From an uncultured Oscillospiraceae bacterium (GTDB taxonomy: Bacteria > Bacillota > Clostridia > Oscillospirales > Acutalibacteraceae): a stretch of 64,000 nt of DNA. A program made the translations under genes and the position numbers. Shown piece by piece: positions 26,200 through 34,460 of the stretch (its first letter is position 1; every line of letters starts with the position of its first letter). The notes under the pieces were generated by a model. That model did not search any database, was not told the origin of the DNA, and saw only the letters and a program-made list of their open reading frames with translations. The stretch covers positions 6,459 through 70,458 of the forward strand of contig UQSH01000005.1 of assembly GCA_900543795.1 (NCBI GenBank), written 5' to 3'.

Positions 26200-27813
26200 A
26201 TGAAAAGATACGCAAAGGAAACACCTGAGGGAAGCAGAGATTTTCTGTTTGAGGAAAGCGACGACAGAAAAAAGGTTGAATCAACTCTTTCTGCGCTTTA
26301 TAAGGAAAAAACCTATCGCAAGGTTATAACTCCCGCCATAGAGTATATGGATGTTTTTGAAAACGATAATATCGGTATTGAAGCAGACGAAATGTTTAAG
26401 CTGACCGACAGCAACGGCAGAACAACAGTTTTGCGCCCCGATAACACTATGCCTATTGCAAGGCTTGTTGCAACAAGGCTCACTCAAAGCGATTTCCCCG
26501 TAAGGCTTTATTATAATCAAAATGTTTTTGTAAGGAATAAGGCGCTTGCAGGCAGAACAAACGAGATTGCACAAAGCGGTATTGAGCTGATAGGGGATGG
26601 CTCTCTTAATGCAGATATTGAAGTAATAACAATGGCGGTTGAGGCGCTCAGGCGTTCTAATCTTAATTCGTTTACTGTTGAAATAGGCCACGCAGGCTTC
26701 TTCAACTCAATACTTGATGATATGAATATATCAAAAACCGTTAAGGCTGATATATGCAATCTCATAGAGGGTAAAAATTATGCCGCATTAAATGATTTGC
26801 TTAATTCCTTGGGCGAAAGCATGCAAACAAAGGCACTCTTTAAGCTTCCGAGGCTTTTCGGCGGAATAGAGGTGCTTGATGAGGCTAAAAGGATTTATAA
26901 AAGCCCAAAATCAAATGCCGCTCTTGAATATATTAAAGCTGTTTATGAAAGGCTTTGTGAGCTTGGTGTTCAGGAAAATATAATGATAGATTTGGGGCTC
27001 GTAAACCGCTCTAATTATTATACGGGTGTTATCTTCCGAGGCTATGCGGAGGGCTCCGGCGTAACCGTTCTTTCAGGCGGAAGATATGATAATCTTATCG
27101 GAGAGTTTGGTATGGACGCTCCTGCAATCGGCTTTGCGGTTGATGTTAACGCTCTTTGCGATGTTATGCACGAGGTTATAAATGTTGAGCGACCGATAAG
27201 AATTGCGCTGACTAAGGGCAGACTTGAAAAGGTTTCCGTCGGACTCTTTAAAAAGATGGGGCTCAACACGGCAGAGCTTGAAAATAAGGGCAGAAGGCTT
27301 ATTCTTCCTGTTGACGGCTATGAGGCTGTTTTGTCTAAGGCGCCCGATGTTATAACCTATGTTGAGCACGGCGTTTGCGATATAGGCGTTGTCGGCAAGG
27401 ACACTATTATTGAGCACGGCAGCTCGTTTTACGAGGTTATGGATTTGAATATCGGCAAATGCAGATTTGCACTTGCATGCCCGAAGGGAACAGATTTCTT
27501 TTCAGGCTATAAGCGCAAGGTGGTTGCTTCAAAATACCCAAAGGTTGCAAAGGAATTTTTCAAATCAAAGGGTATGGATGTTGATATTATCAAAATTGAG
27601 GGAAGCGTTGAGCTTGCTCCTCTGCTCGGTCTTGCAGACGGAATTGTTGATATTGTTGAAACAGGCTCAACATTAAAGGAAAACGGCCTTGAAATAGTTG
27701 AAGAAATTATTCCTATTTCCGCAAGGGTAATAGTTAATATGGCTTCAATGAAGCTTCGTAAAAAAGAGATTGAAGGCTTTCTTGCCGATATGGAGCTTGC
27801 AAGCAAGGTTTAA
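26200..27813 (+). CDS. hisZG: Fused ATP phosphoribosyltransferase: HisZ regulatory + HisG catalytic domains
   Basis: First step of histidine biosynthesis. Residues 1-~325 are HisZ, a class II HisRS-like regulatory domain: TPEGSRDFLFEES at the start, VLRPDNTMPIARL, then YYTGVIFRGY and SGGRYDNLIGEFG. Residues ~331-537 are the short-form HisG: IRIALTKGRLEK, then the PRPP site EGSVELAPLLGLADGIVD and VETGSTL. Short HisG normally forms a hetero-octamer with separate HisZ; here one 537-aa chain carries both, joined by only a few residues near NVERP (codons around 27180-27195). No stop, frameshift or in-frame internal start with a ribosome site is visible at the joint. Confidence 0.93.
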   Translation: MKRYAKETPEGSRDFLFEESDDRKKVESTLSALYKEKTYRKVITPAIEYMDVFENDNIGIEADEMFKLTDSNGRTTVLRPDNTMPIARLVATRLTQSDFPVRLYYNQNVFVRNKALAGRTNEIAQSGIELIGDGSLNADIEVITMAVEALRRSNLNSFTVEIGHAGFFNSILDDMNISKTVKADICNLIEGKNYAALNDLLNSLGESMQTKALFKLPRLFGGIEVLDEAKRIYKSPKSNAALEYIKAVYERLCELGVQENIMIDLGLVNRSNYYTGVIFRGYAEGSGVTVLSGGRYDNLIGEFGMDAPAIGFAVDVNALCDVMHEVINVERPIRIALTKGRLEKVSVGLFKKMGLNTAELENKGRRLILPVDGYEAVLSKAPDVITYVEHGVCDIGVVGKDTIIEHGSSFYEVMDLNIGKCRFALACPKGTDFFSGYKRKVVASKYPKVAKEFFKSKGMDVDIIKIEGSVELAPLLGLADGIVDIVETGSTLKENGLEIVEEIIPISARVIVNMASMKLRKKEIEGFLADMELASKV

Positions 27814-27831
27814 ATTGAAAGGCGGAGAAAT

Positions 27832-29124
27832 ATGAAAATAACAAAGGCAAACGGTAAATCCGAATATCTGCTTATTGAAAATCTTAAAAAAAGAAGCGGA
27901 GAAACAGACGAAAAAATAACAGAAATTGTTTCATCAATAATTAAAGGTGTTAAAGAGGGCGGCGACGACGCTGTTCGCGAATATACCGTTAGGTTTGACG
28001 GGGGAGTACCCAAGAAAACCGTTATAGAAAAGGAAGAGCTTGCTCAGTATCTTGATATGGTTGATGATGAGTTCAAGGAAGCAATCATCAGCGCAAGGGA
28101 TAATATTTATGCCTTTCATCAAAAGCAGACTCAGCAAAGCTGGCTCACAACTGAGGAAAACGGCGTTATTATGGGCCAGCGCATAAGAGGACTTCACAGA
28201 GTCGGAATTTATGTTCCCGGCGGAACTGCCGCTTATCCAAGCTCTGTTCTTATGAATGCCGTTCCTGCAAAAATTGCGGGAGTTAAGGAAATTATTATGG
28301 TAACACCTCCCGGAAAGGACGGTAATCCAAATCCTAATATTATGGCGGCCGCCGCAGTTGCGGGTGTGGACAGAGTGTTCCTCTGCGGAGGTGCACAGGC
28401 TGTTGCAGCTCTCGCCTACGGAACGGAAAAAATTCCAAAGGTTGATAAAATAGTCGGCCCCGGAAATATCTTTGTTGCAACCGCAAAGAAGCTTCTTTAC
28501 GGTGTTGTTGATATTGATATGGTTGCAGGCCCGTCGGAAATTCTTATTGTTGCGGATAAATCTGCAAAGCCCGCCTTTCTTGCGGCTGATTTAATGAGTC
28601 AGGCAGAGCACGATAAAATGGCTTCTTCAATCCTTTTAACAACCTCCGAATCACTTGCAAGGGCAACGGTTAAGGAGATTGAAAAGCAAATCAAATTCCT
28701 TGAAAGGCAGGAAATTATTGAGCAGTCGCTTAATGATTACGGTGAAATTATCGTTTGCGAAAATCTTTCGCAGGCAATTGAATTTGCTAATGAGCTTGCT
28801 CCCGAGCATCTTGAGCTTTGCGTTGAGGAGCCTTTAAAATATATAGGTATGATTGATAATGCAGGCTCCGTTTTCCTCGGCAATTGGTCGCCCGAGCCTC
28901 TCGGGGATTATTATGCAGGTCCAAATCATGTTTTGCCAACAAGCGGAACTGCAAGATTTTTCAGTCCTCTTTCCGTGGATAGCTTTATTAAAAAATCATC
29001 GTTTATATATTACACTCAACTCGAGCTGTCAAACGCAAAGGATAAAATTATCAACCTTGCAGAAACAGAGGGCTTAACTGCTCACGCAAACAGTATAAAG
29101 GTAAGATTTAATGAGAAAAATTAA
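27832..29124 (+). CDS. hisD: Histidinol dehydrogenase
   Basis: Zinc enzyme that oxidises histidinol to histidine in two NAD-dependent steps. The 430-aa protein has VGIYVPGGTAAYPSSVLM, GPGNIFVATAKK, AGPSEILIVAD, the zinc-site region DLMSQAEHD and PEHLELCVEEP. Length is standard. GGCGG precedes the ATG. Its 3' end overlaps the following lipoprotein gene by 14 bases, so that gene is translationally tied to the his operon. Confidence 0.97.
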   Translation: MKITKANGKSEYLLIENLKKRSGETDEKITEIVSSIIKGVKEGGDDAVREYTVRFDGGVPKKTVIEKEELAQYLDMVDDEFKEAIISARDNIYAFHQKQTQQSWLTTEENGVIMGQRIRGLHRVGIYVPGGTAAYPSSVLMNAVPAKIAGVKEIIMVTPPGKDGNPNPNIMAAAAVAGVDRVFLCGGAQAVAALAYGTEKIPKVDKIVGPGNIFVATAKKLLYGVVDIDMVAGPSEILIVADKSAKPAFLAADLMSQAEHDKMASSILLTTSESLARATVKEIEKQIKFLERQEIIEQSLNDYGEIIVCENLSQAIEFANELAPEHLELCVEEPLKYIGMIDNAGSVFLGNWSPEPLGDYYAGPNHVLPTSGTARFFSPLSVDSFIKKSSFIYYTQLELSNAKDKIINLAETEGLTAHANSIKVRFNEKN

Positions 29125-30235
29125 AGCTTTAATTTCAATCGCCTTGTCTGCTCTTACGGTGCTTTCGTTCTCGTCCTGTGCTTCTCAAAAGCAGAGCGTT
29201 GAAGCTTCAAACGATACTCTCAGCTCTGCTTCAAGCGGTGTTTTGGCTGTGCATTTCCTTGATGTAGGCCAGGGCGACAGTGAGTTTATCGAGCTTCCGA
29301 ATGGCGAAACAATGCTGATAGACGCCGGCGAAGCAGAGGAGGGGAAAACGGTTTCCTCCGATTTAAAGAAAATCGGTGTTCGGAATATAACATATCTTGT
29401 TGCAACTCATCCTCATTCAGACCATATCGGAGGTCTTGCCGAGGTGCTTTCTCAGTTTGTTGTTGAAAATGTTTATATGCCGAATGCCGTTTCATCATCA
29501 CAAACCTATTCTGATTTTCTTGATGCCGTTGAGGCAGAGAGCTGCAATGTTGTTGAGGCGAGGAGCGGCGTTGATGTTGTAGATACCTCCGATTTGAGTG
29601 TCTCGTTTTTAGCACCCGTCTCGGCGGAATATGATGATTTGAATAATTATTCCGCAGTTGTGAAAATAACATACGGCGAAAATTCGTTTATTTTTATGGG
29701 CGATGCAGAGGAGCTTTCCGAAAACGAAATCACCGCAGATGTCAGCGCAAATGTTATCAAGGTAGGCCATCACGGCTCGTCAACCTCCTCATCGCAAAGC
29801 TTTGTTAATCGGGTTTTGGCTGATTATGCCGTTATTGAATGCGGTAAGGATAATTCCTACGGTCATCCCCATCAGGAAATTGTTGAGCGTTGGGAAAAAT
29901 CTGGAGCGAAGGTTTTAAGAACGGATTTGCTCGGAAATATTCTTATAACAAGCAACGGCAAGGAAATTTCGTATGTAACCGAAGGTGCTTTAAGCTCGCT
30001 TGATGATTCCTCCGCAACGGATGAAGGCATCGGCAACGAGCAAGGCACACAGGCGGATAACGGCAAATTTGAATATGAATGGGTGCTTAACACAAGCAGT
30101 AAAAAAATTCATTATCCTTCCTGCCGCTATGCCGAATCAATAAGTGATAAAAACAGGGATTATTCAAACGAAAGCATAAGCACTCTTAAAGCAGAGGGGT
30201 ATTCTCCCTGCGGAGAATGTAAGCCGGCGGATTAG
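29111..30235 (+). CDS. Lipoprotein with ComEC-like metallo-beta-lactamase domain and C-terminal Cys motif
   Basis: A 374-aa exported lipoprotein: lipobox SFSSC (Cys 23), a Ser-rich linker, then a ComEC/Rec2-type MBL domain with FLDVGQGDSEFIELPNG (49-65), HPHSDH (100-105), a GDAE segment and VGHHGSSTSSS. The last ~50 residues (KKIHYPSCRY...YSPCGECKP) resemble the small Cys module often found at the end of secreted nucleases and MBL proteins. Relatives of the ComEC MBL domain degrade DNA, so an extracellular nuclease or phosphodiesterase role is plausible but unproven. It overlaps hisD and precedes a DUF3006 gene, its common partner. Confidence 0.87.
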   Translation: MRKIKALISIALSALTVLSFSSCASQKQSVEASNDTLSSASSGVLAVHFLDVGQGDSEFIELPNGETMLIDAGEAEEGKTVSSDLKKIGVRNITYLVATHPHSDHIGGLAEVLSQFVVENVYMPNAVSSSQTYSDFLDAVEAESCNVVEARSGVDVVDTSDLSVSFLAPVSAEYDDLNNYSAVVKITYGENSFIFMGDAEELSENEITADVSANVIKVGHHGSSTSSSQSFVNRVLADYAVIECGKDNSYGHPHQEIVERWEKSGAKVLRTDLLGNILITSNGKEISYVTEGALSSLDDSSATDEGIGNEQGTQADNGKFEYEWVLNTSSKKIHYPSCRYAESISDKNRDYSNESISTLKAEGYSPCGECKPAD

Positions 30236-30239
30236 TATT

Positions 30240-30437
30240 ATGAGAATTATTATAGAAAGAATTGAAAATCAAATTGCCGTTTGTGAGCTTGAAAACGGCA
30301 TGGTTGTAAACGCTCCCACATCTCTTTTTGAGAATGTCAGTGAGGGTGCTGTTTACAATTTGTCAAAGGACACCGCTTCAGAGGAAGAAAGAAAAAAATC
30401 AGCACAGAAAAGATTGAATAATCTTTTTAATAAATAA
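30240..30437 (+). CDS. DUF3006 domain protein
   Basis: A 65-aa acidic and basic mixed protein. It begins MRIIIERIENQIAVCELENG and reads as a small beta-barrel-like domain followed by a charged helix ending in KKSAQKRLNNLFNK. DUF3006 proteins are frequently encoded next to ComEC-like MBL lipoproteins, and here the gene starts 5 bases after one. No biochemical function is known to me. Both genes sit within the his operon. Confidence 0.8.
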   Translation: MRIIIERIENQIAVCELENGMVVNAPTSLFENVSEGAVYNLSKDTASEEERKKSAQKRLNNLFNK

Positions 30438-30449
30438 CGGGAGAACGAT

Positions 30450-31025
30450 ATGAGAACTGCTAAAATTGAGAGAAACACAAAGGAAACGCAGATAAGCCTT
30501 CAGCTCTGTCTTGACGGCGGAGAGGTTGAAATTTCAACGGGAATAGGCTTTTTCGACCATATGATGACTGCCTTTGCGGTTCACGGCGGCTTCGGCTTAA
30601 AGCTTAATGTTAAGGGCGATCTTGAGGTTGATACTCATCACACGGTTGAGGATACGGGCATTGCGCTCGGCAAGGCGTTTAATAAAGCACTCGGAAATAT
30701 GGGCTCAATAAAGCGTTACGGCTCGTTTTATATTCCCATGGATGAAAGCCTTGCTTTTTGCTCGCTTGATATTTCAAACAGACCGTTTCTTGTTTTCAAT
30801 GCAGATTTTGAAGAGGAAAGATGCGGAGATTATGAAAATTGCTGCACAGAGGAATTCTTCCGTGCCTTTGCGGTTAATTCAGGTATAACTCTTCATTTAA
30901 GCGTTTTATACGGCTCTAATTCCCATCATAAAATAGAGGCGCTTTTCAAGGCGTTTGCACACGCTCTTAAAGAGGCTTGTGAAAAAACGGATTCGGGCAT
31001 TCTTTCAACAAAGGGCGTTCTTTAA
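30450..31025 (+). CDS. hisB: Imidazoleglycerol-phosphate dehydratase
   Basis: Manganese enzyme that dehydrates IGP to imidazole-acetol phosphate. The 191-aa monofunctional form has the duplicated metal motifs: IGFFDHMMTAFAVHG and DTHHTVEDTGI in the first half, and GSNSHHKIEALFKAFA in the second. There is no phosphatase domain. It is 12 bases after the DUF3006 gene, with GGGAG upstream. Confidence 0.97.
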   Translation: MRTAKIERNTKETQISLQLCLDGGEVEISTGIGFFDHMMTAFAVHGGFGLKLNVKGDLEVDTHHTVEDTGIALGKAFNKALGNMGSIKRYGSFYIPMDESLAFCSLDISNRPFLVFNADFEEERCGDYENCCTEEFFRAFAVNSGITLHLSVLYGSNSHHKIEALFKAFAHALKEACEKTDSGILSTKGVL

Positions 31026-31050
31026 TATTTGAAAGGCTATGTGAAATATT

Positions 31051-31764
31051 ATGATTATTTTTCCTGCAATAGATATAATGAATAAAAAGCCGGTGCGCCT
31101 TTATAAAGGAGAGTTTTCAACTGCAAAGCAGGTTGCCGAAAATGCACTTGAAACCGCAAGGGTGTTTGAAAAGGCAGGTGCAGAGTGGATACACACCGTT
31201 GACCTTGACGGCTCGTTGAAAAAAGAAAGGGTAAACAGCGATGTGTTTCTTGAAATAGCAAGTGAAACCTCCTTGAAGGTTGAGGTCGGCGGCGGAATAA
31301 GAAGCCTTAAAGATATTGAATTTTATCTTTCAAACGGCATAGAGCGTGTTATTTTAGGCTCCGTTGCACTCAAAAATCCGTTGCTTGTTAAAGAGGCAGT
31401 TGCCGAGTTCGGCGAAAAAATTGCAGTCGGCATTGATGCTTCAAACGGCTATGCCGCCGCAGAGGGCTGGACCGAAAGCTCTGATGTTTATTTCACTGAC
31501 CTTGCAAAGAAAATGGAGGATTTTGGCGTTAAAACGATTATATACACCGATATTTCAAAGGACGGAACCCTAAGCGGTCCTAATCTTTCACAGCTTAAAG
31601 AAATCAATAATGCCGTTTCCTGCAATATAATTGCTTCGGGCGGAATAACCGATATAAACGATATTATTGCATTAAGAAACGAAGGGCTTTACGGTGCAAT
31701 ATGCGGAAAAAGCATTTATAATTCAACTCTTGATTTAAGAGAAGCAGTTGAAATTTGCAGGTGA
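31051..31764 (+). CDS. hisA: ProFAR isomerase
   Basis: (Beta-alpha)8-barrel isomerase acting on ProFAR. The 237-aa protein has FPAIDIMNKKPVRLYKGEF at the N-terminus, HTVDLDGS, EVGGGIRS, VGIDAS, YTDISKDGTLSGPN, and IASGGITD in the second phosphate-binding half. It is complete. hisH, normally just before hisA, is absent here. Confidence 0.97.
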   Translation: MIIFPAIDIMNKKPVRLYKGEFSTAKQVAENALETARVFEKAGAEWIHTVDLDGSLKKERVNSDVFLEIASETSLKVEVGGGIRSLKDIEFYLSNGIERVILGSVALKNPLLVKEAVAEFGEKIAVGIDASNGYAAAEGWTESSDVYFTDLAKKMEDFGVKTIIYTDISKDGTLSGPNLSQLKEINNAVSCNIIASGGITDINDIIALRNEGLYGAICGKSIYNSTLDLREAVEICR

Positions 31765-31773
31765 GGTTTTCAA

Positions 31774-32094
31774 ATGGATGTTAAAAGGTATTTTAAAAAG
31801 TCGGATTTAATTCCCGCAATTGTTCAGGAGGATAAAACAGGCGAGGTTCTTATGCTTGCCTATATGAATGAGGAGTCGTTACTTAAAACTCTTGAAACGG
31901 GCTACACTTGGTTTTGGTCAAGAAGCAGGCAGGAGCTTTGGAATAAGGGCGCAACAAGCGGCCATCTTCAAAGGGTTGTTTCAATAAAGGGCGATTGTGA
32001 TGATGATACTCTGCTCGTAACAGTTGTTCAAACGGGAGCCGCCTGCCACACGGGCAATCATTCCTGCTTCTTTAACGATATAAAAGAATTTTGA
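31774..32094 (+). CDS. hisI: Phosphoribosyl-AMP cyclohydrolase
   Basis: Opens the adenine ring of PR-AMP. The 106-aa stand-alone form shows the signature [19 protein letters not shown], then DCDDDTLL and [15 protein letters not shown] with the zinc cysteines. It is nine bases after hisA; hisF, normally between them, is absent. It is encoded separately from hisE, unlike many bacteria that fuse the two. Confidence 0.97.
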   Translation: MDVKRYFKKSDLIPAIVQEDKTGEVLMLAYMNEESLLKTLETGYTWFWSRSRQELWNKGATSGHLQRVVSIKGDCDDDTLLVTVVQTGAACHTGNHSCFFNDIKEF

Positions 32095-32109
32095 TAAAGG
32101 GTGTTTAAT

Positions 32110-32433
32110 ATGGATTTAATCAAAAACGAATATCAGGTTATAATAGACAGAAAAAACGAAAAGGCAGAGGGCTCTTATACCGCTTACCTTTTTGAACAGG
32201 GAATTGATAAAATTCTTAAAAAGGTTGGCGAGGAGTGCACGGAAACGGTTATTGCCGCAAAGAATAATAATAACGAGGAAACCGTTTACGAAATAACCGA
32301 TTTGATTTATCACACGCTTGTTTTAATGGCGTATCAGGGAATAACTCCTGAGGATATTGAAGCAGAATTATTAAAAAGAGCAGAAAAAAGAGGCAATCTT
32401 AAAAAATTTCATCAGGTAGATAAGAATTCATAA
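32110..32433 (+). CDS. hisE: Phosphoribosyl-ATP pyrophosphatase
   Basis: Hydrolyses PR-ATP to PR-AMP. All-alpha MazG-like fold, 107 aa from the chosen ATG: SYTAYLFEQGIDKILKKVGEE, then ECTETVIAAKN and EITDLIYHTLVLM. ATG 32110 is preferred to GTG 32101 because AAAGGGTG lies directly upstream of it. Its stop overlaps the recJ start (TAATG), coupling histidine genes to DNA repair and (p)ppGpp genes downstream. Confidence 0.95.
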   Translation: MDLIKNEYQVIIDRKNEKAEGSYTAYLFEQGIDKILKKVGEECTETVIAAKNNNNEETVYEITDLIYHTLVLMAYQGITPEDIEAELLKRAEKRGNLKKFHQVDKNS

Positions 32434-34460
32434 TGGCTTACAGAAAATGGATAATTGCAGATGCGGATAAGGAAAAGGCGTCTTTTATAAGTGAAAAATT
32501 TAATATAGACCCCTTTGTTTCGTTTCTTCTTGCTTCAAGAGGAATAGATAATGAGCTTGCCGTGTCTGATTTCTTATCCGATACGGTTAAGCTTTTTGAC
32601 CCCTTCTGCCTTAAAGATATGGATAAGGCGGTTGAAAGAATAAACAGGGCAATTGATAACGGCGAAAAAATAACCGTTTACGGAGATTACGATTGCGACG
32701 GTATAACCTCAACGGTTTTGCTCTATTCTTTTTTAACAAGTCTCGGCGCAGATGCGGATTATTATATTCCGTCAAGAGAATCAGAGGGCTACGGCCTTAA
32801 TAATGAGGCAATTAAAAATCTTTGCGAAAAGGGAACAAAGCTTATTGTTACCGTTGATAACGGTATTTCCGCCTTTGATGAGGCAGAATATATATATTCA
32901 CTCGGTATGGAGCTTGTTGTAACCGACCACCACAGCGTTTCGGATAGGCTTCCTCGAGCCGAGGCGGTTGTTAATCCTCACAGAAAGGATAATAACACCT
33001 GCTTTGAAGACCTTGCGGGAGTCGGCGTTGCGTTTAAGCTTGCCTGCGCTCTTTACGGAGATGCGCAGGAGATTATTTCCGAATATGCCGATTTGGCGGC
33101 GCTCGGCACAATTGCTGATATTGTTCCGCTTGTCAGCGAAAACAGATGTATTGTTAAAGCAGGGTTAAAGCTCATAAACAGCGGTTCTCGTGCAGGTATT
33201 TCGGCGCTGAAAAATGCTTCGGGCTTTTTCGGAAAGGATATGACAAGCACGGATGTTGTTTTCGTTCTTGCTCCCCGAATTAATGCAACGGGCAGAATTG
33301 AAAACGCATCAAAAAGCGTTGAGCTTTTGCTTCAAGAAAATTACGATGCTGCTCTTGAAGAGGCGCAAAGCATTAATTTGAACAATTCTCACCGCCAAGA
33401 GCTTGAAGCGGAAATATTTGCAGATGTTAAAAGGCAGATTAATGAAAACCCCGCTCTTGCTTCAACAAGGGTTATTGTTGTTTCGGGCAAAAATTATCAT
33501 CAGGGCGTTGTGGGAATCGTTGCCGCAAGAGTCCTTGAAGAATATGCAAAGCCCGTTATCATTATCGGCATTGATGAGGATAATTGTGCAAGGGGCTCTG
33601 CAAGAAGCATAGACGGCTTTAATATCTTTGAAGCCATTTCAGCCTGCTCCGATGTGCTCAACCATTTCGGAGGACATCCAAAGGCGGCAGGGCTTTCTCT
33701 TTCAGCCGATAAAATTGATGAGTTCAGAAGCAAAATAAACGATTATGCGGCACAAAGCTATCCCGTTATGCCTGCAATGTGCCTTAATGTTGACGCAAAA
33801 ATTTCGCCTTATTATCTAAATATTGAGCTTGCCAAGGCTCTTTCGGTTATGGAGCCGTACGGTGAGTGCAACAAAAAGGCGGTTTTTGCTCTTTTCGGAC
33901 TTAATTTGTTGAGCGTTTCCCCAATAGGCGGCGGAAAGCATATTAAAATCGAGTGCGAAAAGAATTCAAAAAGAATAAGAATAGTGAGGTTTGGAGTAAC
34001 CGAAAGCGCCTTCCCGTTTAAGTCGGGAGATAAGATAGATGCCGCCGTAAGAATCGGAATTAACCTTTATAATTCAAAGGAATATCTTTCCGTTCAGGCG
34101 GTTGATATAAGAAAAAGCGGAATTGATGAGGATAGGTTTTTTGCCGAAAAGGCTGATTATGAGCTTTTCCTTTTGGGTAAAAAAAGCACTCCGTCCCTTT
34201 ATCCAAGCAGAGATATCTGCTCGGTTATTTATAAATATCTTCGCAATAATAAGGATAAGCAGCTTGCAAAGGAGGATATTTATTTTCAGCTTTCGGGTGT
34301 AAACTACGGTCAGCTTATGTTTGCACTCGATGCCTTTGAAGAATGTTCTTTAATTAAAATTAACGGTAACAGGGTTGAGCTCCTTGAAGCAAAAGGCAGG
34401 GTGGACCTTATGAATACCGAAGTAATAAAAACCTTGAAAGGAAGACTTGGGCTTGATTGA
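32433..34460 (+). CDS. recJ: Single-stranded-DNA-specific exonuclease RecJ
   Basis: 5'-3' single-strand exonuclease of recombination and mismatch repair. The 675-aa protein has the DHH phosphoesterase motifs: VYGDYDCDGITS near residue 83, VTDHHSVSD near 164, and VNPHR. A DHHA1 domain follows (GFNIFEAISACSDVLNHFGGHPKAAG), then the C-terminal OB fold. It starts within the hisE stop codon and overlaps the next gene by 14 bases. Confidence 0.96.
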   Translation: MAYRKWIIADADKEKASFISEKFNIDPFVSFLLASRGIDNELAVSDFLSDTVKLFDPFCLKDMDKAVERINRAIDNGEKITVYGDYDCDGITSTVLLYSFLTSLGADADYYIPSRESEGYGLNNEAIKNLCEKGTKLIVTVDNGISAFDEAEYIYSLGMELVVTDHHSVSDRLPRAEAVVNPHRKDNNTCFEDLAGVGVAFKLACALYGDAQEIISEYADLAALGTIADIVPLVSENRCIVKAGLKLINSGSRAGISALKNASGFFGKDMTSTDVVFVLAPRINATGRIENASKSVELLLQENYDAALEEAQSINLNNSHRQELEAEIFADVKRQINENPALASTRVIVVSGKNYHQGVVGIVAARVLEEYAKPVIIIGIDEDNCARGSARSIDGFNIFEAISACSDVLNHFGGHPKAAGLSLSADKIDEFRSKINDYAAQSYPVMPAMCLNVDAKISPYYLNIELAKALSVMEPYGECNKKAVFALFGLNLLSVSPIGGGKHIKIECEKNSKRIRIVRFGVTESAFPFKSGDKIDAAVRIGINLYNSKEYLSVQAVDIRKSGIDEDRFFAEKADYELFLLGKKSTPSLYPSRDICSVIYKYLRNNKDKQLAKEDIYFQLSGVNYGQLMFALDAFEECSLIKINGNRVELLEAKGRVDLMNTEVIKTLKGRLGLD

